Shown here: positions 53,687 through 61,686 of the stretch, piece after piece
How the letters are laid out: every line of letters begins with the position of its first letter
Position numbering within the stretch: position 1 is the first letter of the stretch
Translations under genes and position numbers: made by a program
Source: CAZJQD01 sp964548165 [NCBI: uncultured bacterium]
Lineage (GTDB): Bacteria; UBA8481
DNA length: 64,000 nt
Reading direction: 5' to 3'
Assembly (NCBI GenBank): GCA_964548165.1
Contig: CAZJQD010000014.1
Coordinates: forward strand, 12,102-76,101
The notes under the pieces: generated by a model
What the model was told of the DNA's origin: nothing
The model's database searches: none
What the model saw: the letters and a program-made list of their open reading frames with translations, nothing else

Positions 53687-54955
53687 TCACTCCGGAAAGT
53701 ACCGATCCGCATAGGCTTCCAGAGCGGACTCGAAACACTGCATCGGGGGATTCACGAGCCCCGCTCCGACCTGGCCGACGCCGGCCTCGCGGTGAGCGAT
53801 CCCCGTGTTGATCTGCGGCAGGATCCCCGTCTCGACCACCTTCACAATGTTGATCCCCGTCGCTGAACCCCGGAAGTCGAGGTTCGGTATCCGGAAGGCA
53901 TCCGACTCCCCTTCCGTGATCTCGTACATCTTCCGCGAGAAGTTGAACGCGTCGGCGACCGTGCCTCCCACGAACTTCACGATCGCGGGGGCCGCCGCCA
54001 TCGAGAAGGCGCCGAGCCCGCACGTCTCGGTGATCGCGCTGTCGCCGATGTCCGGGTTCCCGTCCTCGCGCGAGTAGCCGGGGAAGAAGAGCCCGTCGAT
54101 GACCTGCGCGGGGCCAGTGAACCACCGGTCCTTCAGGCCCGCCACCCGGATCCCGAAGTCCGTCCCGTTCCGGCACATCGTCGTCACGATCGAGCTCCCC
54201 TCGATCCACTCCGCCGCCATCAGGATCGCCTTGGCGGCGGGCATCGTGAGATTGAGGAAGAAGTGATCGTTCCCGTTCAGGAACTCCAGGGCCTTCCGGC
54301 GTTCCGCCGCCGGCGCGTTCCCGTCGAAGAGCGCGGGACCGATCTCGCGGATGAATAGAGAGGTTCCGGCGCGATTCCGATTGTGGCACTCGTCGCCCAT
54401 CTGGAGCGCCTGGCTCATGAGCCCTAGGAGATTGACCGGACCCCGGATCTCCAGGGCGCTCCTGAGGATCGGCGCCAAGGACTCCTCCATCCACCGCAGG
54501 CGATCGATGACCTCGGCCGAGTAGGCGCCGTAGCGCAGCACCTTGCCGAGACCCTCGTTGAGCGTGCAGTAGGTCCTGTTCCCGTGAACGGGATCCTCCA
54601 CCACGAAGACGGGCATCCGCGCCGTCGCCACGCCCGCCATCGGGCCGACGCCCGAATGCTCGTGCCAAGGGGAAAACTCGACACCGCCCTCGGCCGCCAT
54701 CTCCTCGGCCGCGGCCGCGTCCTTCGCCAGCCCCTCGTAGATGAGCGCGCCAATGACGGCTCCCTTCAGCGGGCCCGACATCCGGGGCCACGTGATGGGT
54801 GGCCCGGCATGCAGGACGAGGTTTCGCCGCATCCCCGGCACGACGTCGCCACAGGTCGCTATCCCGATGAGTCGGGGCTCGGCGGACTTGATCCGCTCCA
54901 GGGCGCTTGCATTCGCCGCCGCGACATCCACCGCTGTTTCCATGACTGCCATCAC
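53687..54955 (-). CDS. DUF1116 protein (YlbE/AllG family)
   Basis: This 422-residue protein matches DUF1116, partner of FdrA in E. coli and other bacteria. The E. coli trio FdrA-YlbE-YlbF has been reported as the catabolic oxamate carbamoyltransferase (AllFGH). Family phrases are GPPITWPRMSGPLKGAVIGALIYEGLA, FSPWHEHSGVGPMAGV, ALQMGDECHNRNRAGT and NGNDHFFLNLTMPAAKAILMAA. It starts at GTG 54955, overlapping the preceding stop, or at ATG 54952 immediately after. It probably forms the catalytic complex with FdrA and the DUF2877 protein. No carbamate kinase is in the window to complete the usual ATP-yielding step. Confidence 0.9.
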   Translation of the reverse strand: MMAVMETAVDVAAANASALERIKSAEPRLIGIATCGDVVPGMRRNLVLHAGPPITWPRMSGPLKGAVIGALIYEGLAKDAAAAEEMAAEGGVEFSPWHEHSGVGPMAGVATARMPVFVVEDPVHGNRTYCTLNEGLGKVLRYGAYSAEVIDRLRWMEESLAPILRSALEIRGPVNLLGLMSQALQMGDECHNRNRAGTSLFIREIGPALFDGNAPAAERRKALEFLNGNDHFFLNLTMPAAKAILMAAEWIEGSSIVTTMCRNGTDFGIRVAGLKDRWFTGPAQVIDGLFFPGYSREDGNPDIGDSAITETCGLGAFSMAAAPAIVKFVGGTVADAFNFSRKMYEITEGESDAFRIPNLDFRGSATGINIVKVVETGILPQINTGIAHREAGVGQVGAGLVNPPMQCFESALEAYADRYFPE

Positions 54956-55149
54956 GCACTCCTCTTCCCGCTACGTCCCTTGATCCGGTCGATGAGCCCC
55001 AGCAGTTTCGCGTTCCCGCCCGCGGGTGGTCGCCAATCGACCTGCTGGACGGGCACTCCCTGCTTCTTCAGGTCCTCGGTGAAGGACGGGAGCCCCAGGT
55101 TGATCACCGCGACGGGAGTGCCAAAGAGATCGACGAGCCTGGCCATCAC
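54952..55149 (-). CDS. Small FdrA-associated protein
   Basis: This 65-residue protein begins MMARLVDLFGTPVAVINLGLPSF, followed by EDLKKQGVPVQQVDWRPPAGGN. Similar sequence occurs at the C-terminal end of long FdrA proteins or as a separate small fdrA-domain protein, so FdrA appears split here. GTG 55149 overlaps the FdrA stop and an ATG follows directly (GTGATG), and its own stop overlaps the DUF1116 start. The tight coupling suggests equal stoichiometry with its partners. No catalytic residues can be assigned. Confidence 0.78.
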   Translation of the reverse strand: MMARLVDLFGTPVAVINLGLPSFTEDLKKQGVPVQQVDWRPPAGGNAKLLGLIDRIKGRSGKRSA

Positions 55150-56708
55150 GCCCTCCCCTTCGGGGCGTCAGCCCCCGCCTTTGCCATCACCGCCGCCGCA
55201 TACCGAGCCATGGCCGCATGCGACGCGAAGACCTCGATACCGGCATCCCGGAGCGTCTTCTCCTGCAGGGCGTAATCCTGGGGATCCTCGTCCGTGCCGC
55301 AGAGACACGCGGCGATCGGCGGCACGCGACCGGCCGCGCGCGCCTTCCTCAAGGCCGCCACCAGCTCGCCGGCCATGTCCGGGTGCGAGCCGTAACCCAG
55401 GACAACGTCGAGGAGGATGAGCCCGACCTCGGGATCGCGGCACTCCGCCTGCAACCGCTCCTGGCGCGCCGTGGGATCGATCATGGGATGCGCGCGTCCC
55501 CGCGTGAAGTCATCGTCGCCGAGGTCGAGGATGGTATGCCCCACGCTCCGATGGATCTCCTCGAGCTTGGTCGCGCCCGGCACCGGCGTGTTGGAATGAA
55601 GAGACCCGAGCGTGGGCAGCAATATCCGCTGGGCCTCGTCGCCGAGGGTGCCGCCGGAATAGAGCCCGCGCAGGTACGGCCCCGCCGGTGCCACGGCCTC
55701 CGCGAGGCGCGCGAGCGCGACCGGATCCGTGATCGGCGCCGGCTCATGCCCCAGTTCGAGCGCGACTGCCTGGCGCGCGCAATCCTCGAGATGCGCGGCC
55801 GCCGCGAATCCATGCTTTGTGAGCTCGCCGGCAGGCGTTCCGATGAAGTAGACGACGACCGGCTTGCCGACCTTCTTGATGGCCGGAAGCAGGGCCTCCA
55901 ACGTCTCGGGCGCGGGCGGCTTCGAGACGAGGACGATCACCTTCGTCGCCGGGTCCTCGCCGAGGGCGCGGACCGCGAGGAGCGTCATGCGCCCGCCGAT
56001 GGCGGCCGAGAGGTCGCGACCGCCGACGCCGATCGCCTGCGTGATCCCACCGCCGAACCGGTGGATGAGCGACGTCACCTCCTGCAGGCCCGTCCCCGAC
56101 GCCGCGACCACGCCAATCCCGCCGCGGCGGACCACGTTGGCGAAGCAGAGCGGAACTCCATTGATGATCGCAGTCCCGCAGTCGGGTCCCATCACGAGGA
56201 GTTCCCGCTCGACGGCGAAGGTCTTGAGGCTGAGCTCGTCCGCGATCGAGACATTATCGGAGAAGAGCATGACGTGGCGGCCCGCCTCGAGGGCATGGCG
56301 CGCCTCGCGAGCCGCGTGCGCTCCCGGCACCGAGATCTGGACGACGTTGGCCGCGGGCATTGCCTTCAAGGCCGACTCCAGCGTGGCCGGTAATGTCTCT
56401 CCGGCCGCCGCCTTTGAGGACTGCCGCTCCTTCAGGAGCCGGTCGATCCCGAGGAGTCCCGCTGCCGCGGCCTCGTCATCGTCGGCGCCGACGGCCAGCA
56501 CCAGGTCGGAGGGTGCCAGCCCCTCGCAGGCGTCGGTCCAGAGCCCGAGCCGGCGCAACCCGTCCAGGTTGAAGTCGGTGCCCATCCCGACGACGGCCTC
56601 GCGGACGCCGTCCAGGGACCGCGCCGCGCTCGCCACCCGCATCAGGGTCACGGAATCGAAGTAGGCGCCACGACGAACCTCGAGTCGAACGACCATTCCC
56701 TTCGTCAT
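55146..56708 (-). CDS. fdrA: FdrA/AllF-family acyl-CoA-synthetase-like protein
   Basis: This 520-residue protein has the succinyl-CoA-synthetase-like architecture of FdrA. The N-terminal domain opens MVVRLEVRRGAYFDSVTLMRVA. A CoA-ligase-type nucleotide fold follows (VVQISVPGAHAAREARHALEAGRHVMLFSDNVSIADE, MGPDCGTAIINGVPLCFANVVRRGGIGVVAASGTGLQEV, FGGGITQAIGVGGRDLS). The second half carries PYLRGLYSGGTLGDEAQRIL and HPMIDPTARQERLQ. ATG 56708 follows AAGGAGG and overlaps the DUF2877 stop. With DUF1116 and DUF2877 it should transfer a carbamoyl group to phosphate. It ends before the C-terminal piece found in the separate small gene. Confidence 0.92.
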   Translation of the reverse strand: MTKGMVVRLEVRRGAYFDSVTLMRVASAARSLDGVREAVVGMGTDFNLDGLRRLGLWTDACEGLAPSDLVLAVGADDDEAAAAGLLGIDRLLKERQSSKAAAGETLPATLESALKAMPAANVVQISVPGAHAAREARHALEAGRHVMLFSDNVSIADELSLKTFAVERELLVMGPDCGTAIINGVPLCFANVVRRGGIGVVAASGTGLQEVTSLIHRFGGGITQAIGVGGRDLSAAIGGRMTLLAVRALGEDPATKVIVLVSKPPAPETLEALLPAIKKVGKPVVVYFIGTPAGELTKHGFAAAAHLEDCARQAVALELGHEPAPITDPVALARLAEAVAPAGPYLRGLYSGGTLGDEAQRILLPTLGSLHSNTPVPGATKLEEIHRSVGHTILDLGDDDFTRGRAHPMIDPTARQERLQAECRDPEVGLILLDVVLGYGSHPDMAGELVAALRKARAAGRVPPIAACLCGTDEDPQDYALQEKTLRDAGIEVFASHAAMARYAAAVMAKAGADAPKGRA

Positions 56709-57562
56709 ACCGCCTCCTTCGATGCGGCGTCCCGCGTCGCGCGATGCGACGCCATGAGACGCCGCGTGAAACAGAACCAGGCGCCCGAGAGGATGTCGGA
56801 GCCGGAGGTGTGGCCACACTCCAGGGTGCGCATCAGCTCGGGCATCGAGATCGATCGCGTGCCCATCCCCCTCATCAGCCGCTCGATCCGAAGGCTCGAC
56901 AGCCCCATGGCCGCAAACTGCAACTGCCACCAGGCGACCGGGGTCGTGCGTTCTTTCGCCGCCGCGAGGAACGCGGGCGAGACCGTGACCACGGAGGGAG
57001 GCATGACGCGATCGGCGAGGAGTACTCCGGTCGCCAGGTCGTCCCAGGCAGGCGTCGCGCCCTCGCCGGACCCGCACTGCCCCAGCCAATCGAAGAGGTC
57101 GGCGCGCCCCTTCTCCAGCGCCTCACCCAGGCGCGCCAGGGGCTCGCTGAACTCGGTTTCCGATCCAAAGACGGCCTCGTTGACGGCACTGCGACGCCTT
57201 CCCAGGGCGAGCGCGCGATCGAACTGCGCCAGATTGGCGCCGAGGATCTCGGGTCGGAAGCCGGCGGACGCCGGCGGCACCGCGATCGACGGCACGAGCT
57301 CGGCTTCCAGGGAACCGACGACGAGCCGCGGCCACGTCAGCCGCACCAGCATCTCGACGCGAACCGTGTCCAGGAACGTCGGCGGCACCAGGATGCCCAG
57401 GGGGTGCAGGGAGTCCTCGACCGTCTGCAGGTTCACGGGCACTCCCGCCAGCATCACGGTCGCCGACCTCTCATGAACACCGGCGACGGCGCCAGCCGCC
57501 GGCGAGATCCGCGCCAGGATCGACTCGGCATCCACCCGGACGGGGAACGTCAATGCGCGCAT
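56705..57562 (-). CDS. DUF2877 protein (YlbF/AllH family)
   Basis: This 285-residue protein is related to YlbF/AllH, the third partner of the FdrA carbamoyltransferase. The C-terminal phrase RTLECGHTSGSDILSGAWFCFTRRL (about residues 247-271) is the recognisable family signature. The N-terminal half is beta-rich (SATVMLAGVPVNLQTVEDSLHPLGILVPP). It lies 7 bp behind the molybdenum subunit gene and overlaps FdrA by four bases. The gene order hydroxylase, DUF2877, FdrA, small FdrA, DUF1116 suggests one functional unit. Confidence 0.82.
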   Translation of the reverse strand: MRALTFPVRVDAESILARISPAAGAVAGVHERSATVMLAGVPVNLQTVEDSLHPLGILVPPTFLDTVRVEMLVRLTWPRLVVGSLEAELVPSIAVPPASAGFRPEILGANLAQFDRALALGRRRSAVNEAVFGSETEFSEPLARLGEALEKGRADLFDWLGQCGSGEGATPAWDDLATGVLLADRVMPPSVVTVSPAFLAAAKERTTPVAWWQLQFAAMGLSSLRIERLMRGMGTRSISMPELMRTLECGHTSGSDILSGAWFCFTRRLMASHRATRDAASKEAV

Positions 57563-57569
57563 CAGGGCC

Positions 57570-59978
57570 CTATCGCCGGCAGCCGAAATCGCACTTCGTG
57601 ATGAAGTGGTTGACCGACTTCTTGTTGTTCAAGGCCCGCCAGACGTCCTCCTCGCGGATCGGCATGTGCGTCAGGTCGACGCCGACCGCGTTGGCGAGGG
57701 CATTGCCGAGGCCGGCGCAGACCGCGATCATGGAGTGCTCGCCGACGCCGCGCGCGCCGTAAGGCCCGTCGATCTGCGGCGTCTCCACGACGATGCCCTC
57801 GATCTCCTCCGGCAGATCCATGGCCGTCGGGATCTTGTTGTCCGTGAACGACGGGTTCAGAAGCACTCCCTGCTCGTTATAGATATAGCCCTCGCAGGTC
57901 GCCGTCCCGAGCCCCTGCAGCATGCCGCCGATGATCTGGCCGCGGACCATGGCCGGGTTGATGGCCCGCCCCACGTCGAAGGCCGAGGCGACCTTGATGA
58001 CGCGGTATTCGCCCGTCTTCGGGTCAGACTCCACGATCACGCCGTGCGCGCCGAACGTCCAGTCCAGGGCCGGGTAGCCCTGGCCCGTCTGCTTGTCGAG
58101 ATTCGAGAGCCCCTGGGCGATGTAGCGACCGAGACCCACGATGGGGCCGCCGATCCCGTTGCCGTCCGGGTAGGCGTAGCCGACCGCGATCTGGCGGAAC
58201 GTCACGAACTTCTGCGGGTGATGCCTCACGAAGATCCGCTCGCCGTCATTATCCATGTCGCAGGGCTGGGCCCGGAGGATCTGGCCCGCGACCTCGTAGG
58301 CGTTCTTCAGGAGGTCCTCGGCCGCCAGGATCGCCGCGTTGCCGGTCAGCATCAGCCCCTTCGAGGCCACCGTCTGCCAGTCGTAGGGATCGTGGTCGGT
58401 GTCGTTCTCGACGACGACCTTCACCTTCTCGAACGGGAACTTCAGTCGCTCCGCGATGATCTGGGCCACGGAGGTGTAGGTTCCCATCCCGATCTCGGTC
58501 AGCGAGAACGTGGCCGTCACGGTCCCGTCCTCGTTCATCCTCAGGAACACGCACGTCGCCGTGAAGGGCGGCATCGCCGGCGCCTTCTGGAGGGCCACGA
58601 CGGCCTTGCCGATCTTGCGGCCCGTCCGCTTCTCGCGCGCCTTCTCCGCCGCCGTCTTCTTGCCGTAGCCAATGGCCTTAGCGGCCTCGTCCATGCACCG
58701 CGAGACGTTGCCCGTGTGCGCCGTGATCGTCTCGCCGGTCAGCGTCTTCGATCCCGGCTTCAAGGCGTTCAAGAGCCGGAACTTGAGGGGATCCATCTTG
58801 ATCGTGCGGGCCACGACGTCCATCTGGCGCTCCATGCCCCACGAGAACTCGACGTGCCCGAACCCGCGGTAGGCGGTCCCGAAGGCCTTGTTCGTGTACA
58901 TGGTGTACGCGTCGACGCGCGCGTTCGGGATCTCGTAGGGACCGCACGCCGAGTAGCCCGAGGCGCGCGTCACGTTCACCGCGTAATCGGCATAGGCGCC
59001 GGCATCCCAGAACATCGTCATGTCCTGGGCCACGATCGTCCCGTTCTTCCGGACGCCCGTCTTGATCCGGTAGGTCAAGGCGCTGCGGCACGGCAACAGC
59101 GAGAACTCCTCCTCGCGCGTCGCGATCATCCGGACCGGCCGCCCGCCCGCCTTCCGGGAGAGCACCGCAACCAGCGGTTCGAGGCCAATGCCGGCCTTGC
59201 CGCCGAAACCGCCGCCCACGTACGGGATCGTCACCCGGACGTCGCGGTGCGGGAGCTTGAAGCAGTGGCAGAAGAGGTTGCGGACCGTGAACGGGGACTG
59301 GGCCGAGGTCCAGATCTCGACGCGATCCCCCTTGAGCCATCGCGCCACGGCGCCATGCGTCTCCATCGGCACGTGCTGGACCGACGGGTTCGTGTACTCG
59401 GACTCGATGATCCACTCGGCCTGGGCGAACCCGGCGTCGAGATCGCCCTTGCGAAGCTTGGTATGGTTGGCGATATTGGTGCCCGCCTGCGGCGAGAAGA
59501 CGGCCTCGATGTAGCTGTAGTCGCCGAGATCAGGGTGAACGAGCGCTGCCCCCTTCTCGTAGGCCTTCACCGGGTCGAGGACCGCCGGCATCGGTTCGTA
59601 CTCGACCTCGATCAGGTCGACGGCCTTCTGGGCAATCTCGGGGCTGTCCGCCGCGACCGCGGCCACGGCCTCGCCGAAATGCCTCACCCAGCCGCGGGCG
59701 AGGATGTACTTGTCGACGATGTAGAGCCCGACACGGTAATCGAGGTCGTCTCCGACCACGATCGCGCGAACGCCGGCCAGGGCCGCCGCCTTCTTCGTGT
59801 GGATCTTGAGGATGCGCGCCCTTGCATGGGGACTGCGCTTCACGCGGGCATGCAGGAGTCCCGAGAACTTCAGGTCGGCGATGTAGAGCGCGTCGCCGGT
59901 CAATTTCTCCACGCCGTCAAGGCGCGTGATGCCGCGGCCGACAACCTTCAGGTCCTTCGTGGCGATCTCGTCAAACAC
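57570..59978 (-). CDS. Xanthine dehydrogenase-family molybdenum-binding subunit
   Basis: This 802-residue protein is the catalytic subunit of a molybdenum hydroxylase, which inserts oxygen from water into a C-H bond of an N-heterocycle or aldehyde. The N-terminal domain (about 10-115) has VEKLTGDALYIADLKFSGLLHARVKRSPHARARI. The cofactor segments are YVGGGFGGKAGIG, TAYRGFGHVEFSWGMERQMD and the C-terminal GPYGARGVGEHSMI, whose Glu (GVGE) is the catalytic base. RGFG is conserved as in xanthine dehydrogenases. It overlaps the iron-sulphur gene by 8 bp. The substrate cannot be told from the sequence; the cluster suggests a nitrogen heterocycle rather than CO or an aldehyde. Confidence 0.95.
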   Translation of the reverse strand: MFDEIATKDLKVVGRGITRLDGVEKLTGDALYIADLKFSGLLHARVKRSPHARARILKIHTKKAAALAGVRAIVVGDDLDYRVGLYIVDKYILARGWVRHFGEAVAAVAADSPEIAQKAVDLIEVEYEPMPAVLDPVKAYEKGAALVHPDLGDYSYIEAVFSPQAGTNIANHTKLRKGDLDAGFAQAEWIIESEYTNPSVQHVPMETHGAVARWLKGDRVEIWTSAQSPFTVRNLFCHCFKLPHRDVRVTIPYVGGGFGGKAGIGLEPLVAVLSRKAGGRPVRMIATREEEFSLLPCRSALTYRIKTGVRKNGTIVAQDMTMFWDAGAYADYAVNVTRASGYSACGPYEIPNARVDAYTMYTNKAFGTAYRGFGHVEFSWGMERQMDVVARTIKMDPLKFRLLNALKPGSKTLTGETITAHTGNVSRCMDEAAKAIGYGKKTAAEKAREKRTGRKIGKAVVALQKAPAMPPFTATCVFLRMNEDGTVTATFSLTEIGMGTYTSVAQIIAERLKFPFEKVKVVVENDTDHDPYDWQTVASKGLMLTGNAAILAAEDLLKNAYEVAGQILRAQPCDMDNDGERIFVRHHPQKFVTFRQIAVGYAYPDGNGIGGPIVGLGRYIAQGLSNLDKQTGQGYPALDWTFGAHGVIVESDPKTGEYRVIKVASAFDVGRAINPAMVRGQIIGGMLQGLGTATCEGYIYNEQGVLLNPSFTDNKIPTAMDLPEEIEGIVVETPQIDGPYGARGVGEHSMIAVCAGLGNALANAVGVDLTHMPIREEDVWRALNNKKSVNHFITKCDFGCRR

Positions 59979-60483
59979 GGCGCAGGCCCTCCGACCGGTT
60001 GCCGTCCTTGGGCGGTCTCTTCAGCTGCCCCGTCAGGTCCTGGACGGCCTCGATGATCGCGACGTAGCCCGTGCAGCGGCAGAAGTTGCCCTCGATGCCC
60101 TCCTTGATCTCGTGCTCGGTAGGCTTGTGATGCCTCTGCAAGAGTCGCTTCACCGACATGATCATGCCGGGGATGCAGAAGCCGCACTGGGCGGAGTGGT
60201 TCTTCTCGAACGCCTTCTGGATCGCCGAGAGCTTGCCGGAACGGGACTCGCCCTCGATCGTCTCGATATGGCCGCCGTCGGCCTCGATCGCGAGCACGAG
60301 GCACGCGTTCACGGTCTCGCCGTTGAGAAAGACGGTGCAGGCCCCGCACTCCCCCGCCGAGCACCCTTCCTTGGTCCCCGTGAGTCCCAGGTCGTCGTGG
60401 AGGAAGTGGACGAGCGTGCGGTGGTCGGCCACCTCGCGCTCGTAGACCTCGCCGTTGATGGTTACGCGGATGTTCTGCATCAC
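59971..60483 (-). CDS. Xanthine dehydrogenase-family 2Fe-2S subunit
   Basis: This 170-residue electron-transfer subunit has two [2Fe-2S] clusters. C41, C46, C49 and C61 (EGCSAGECGACTVFLNG) make the plant-ferredoxin-type cluster. C100, C103, C135 and C137 (QCGFCIPGM and FCRCTGY) make the second. The length is normal for the small subunit, with about ten extra Arg/Lys-rich C-terminal residues. The start is GTG 60483 overlapping the FAD-subunit stop, or ATG 60480 next to it. It passes electrons from the Mo site to the FAD subunit. Confidence 0.97.
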   Translation of the reverse strand: MMQNIRVTINGEVYEREVADHRTLVHFLHDDLGLTGTKEGCSAGECGACTVFLNGETVNACLVLAIEADGGHIETIEGESRSGKLSAIQKAFEKNHSAQCGFCIPGMIMSVKRLLQRHHKPTEHEIKEGIEGNFCRCTGYVAIIEAVQDLTGQLKRPPKDGNRSEGLRRV

Positions 60484-61295
60484 CGCACCTCCTTCATGAG
60501 CCGCTCGATGTAGGTCTCAATCATGAAGAGCCGGTAATCGCGCGAGCACCGGACGTCGTCGATGGGGCTGACACGATCCAGGGCATCGGCGATGACCTTC
60601 TTCGAGGACTCCTTCACGTCGAAATCGCGGCAGAGCACGGGCTTGGGGCCCGCCGAGCCTATGGAGGCCCTCATCAGCCTGCCCTTCTTGGTCAGGGCCA
60701 CGCTCACCAGGCCGATGTCGTGGCCTCGGATGCGCTTGAGCTTGCGGTAGGCGCCGCGCGCGTCGGCCGACGCGGCCGGCACCACCAGCTTCTCGAAATA
60801 CTCGCCCGGCTCCAGGACCGTCCGCTTCGGCCCGGTGAAGAACTCCGAGAGCGGCAGCTCGCGGGAGCCGCGGCGGGAGGTCAGGACGAGCTTGGCGCCG
60901 AGGCAGAGGAGCGGGGGTGCCATGTCCGCGCAGGGCGAGGCGTTGCAGAGGTTGCCGATCACGGTGGCGCGATTGCGGAGCTGGTAGGAGGCCAGCTGCG
61001 ATCCGGCCGAGACAAGCGCGGGGAAGCGCTTCGCTACGGTGCGATCGCCCAGCATCTGGTTGATCGTGACGGCGGGGCCGATCGAGAGTCCCTCGCGGTC
61101 GTCCCACGCGATCTCGCGGTGGGCGGGGATCTTCTTGAGATCGATGACGACCGTCGGCTTCACGAACCCCAGCCGGACGTTGACGATGAGGTCGGTCCCC
61201 CCGGCCAGGATCCGGCGGCCCGGCTCGCCGGCAGAGAGCAGTTCCAGGAGCTCCGCGCGGGACGCGGGCGCGCGATAAGCGAAGTCATAGTTCAT
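60480..61295 (-). CDS. Xanthine dehydrogenase-family FAD-binding subunit
   Basis: This 271-residue protein is the medium, FAD-binding subunit. RRILAGGTDLIVNVRLG (about residues 27-43) and the NRATVIGNLCNASPCADMAPPLLCLGA segment (about 107-133) contact FAD. Its C-terminal domain is short but complete. The ATG is preceded by a perfect GGAGGTGA. It is the first gene of the long minus-strand operon, with no promoter that I can assign confidently in the 391-bp upstream gap; a small dyad GGTATAAGCATACC lies at 61353-61366. Confidence 0.95.
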   Translation of the reverse strand: MNYDFAYRAPASRAELLELLSAGEPGRRILAGGTDLIVNVRLGFVKPTVVIDLKKIPAHREIAWDDREGLSIGPAVTINQMLGDRTVAKRFPALVSAGSQLASYQLRNRATVIGNLCNASPCADMAPPLLCLGAKLVLTSRRGSRELPLSEFFTGPKRTVLEPGEYFEKLVVPAASADARGAYRKLKRIRGHDIGLVSVALTKKGRLMRASIGSAGPKPVLCRDFDVKESSKKVIADALDRVSPIDDVRCSRDYRLFMIETYIERLMKEVR

Positions 61296-61686
61296 GGGCG
61301 GTCACCTCCGGTTGTGGGGAACGGGGAGAAAGAAGACACGGGAGATATGCACGGTATAAGCATACCAAGGTGAGATTATCACCCCGGGCAGGCGTCGGCT
61401 ACTATTTTAATACCATCGTATGCCCTTTTATTTCCGGGTGAGCCGGCTTAGCGCATACCCGCCCTGCCCTTTCGTCCGGTTTAATCATGAATTGCACCGC
61501 CGAGGCTCGGAGAACGCCGAGATAAGAACGGGCCAGAGCCGGAATTCTGTGTTGAACAGAGAACCAGAACCAATCGCGCTTTACCATCCGACACGGGATT
61601 CAAAGAAACTTGCGAAGGACGGCTGATTTTTCTTCGTCTCGGCGTTCTCGGCGTCTCCGCGGTGATTCTTTGTGAATACGGTCGGG
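61296..61686. other. Intergenic region upstream of the catabolic operon
   Basis: This 391-bp gap between carB and the hydroxylase operon has no gene. The part next to the operon contains the dyad GGTATAAGCATACC (61353-61366) and AT-rich stretches that may hold the promoter and a regulator site. The part next to carB is filled by an inverted-repeat element (61495-61664). Confidence 0.5.
61495..61664. repeat. Inverted-repeat element, CGCCGAGA type
   Basis: The left arm starts CACCGCCGAGGCTCGGAGAA (61495-61522). The right arm (61637-61664), read on the opposite strand, starts CACCGCGGAGACGCCGAGAA. They agree over 28 bases with few mismatches and enclose about 114 bp. The size and arm wording parallel the element at 27896-28066, suggesting one family with variable arm sequences. 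Confidence 0.8.

Noticed and set aside
57606-60056. 816-codon plus-strand open frame
   Set aside because: It lies opposite the molybdenum-subunit gene, whose conserved motifs are clear. The frame is kept open by high third-position GC.
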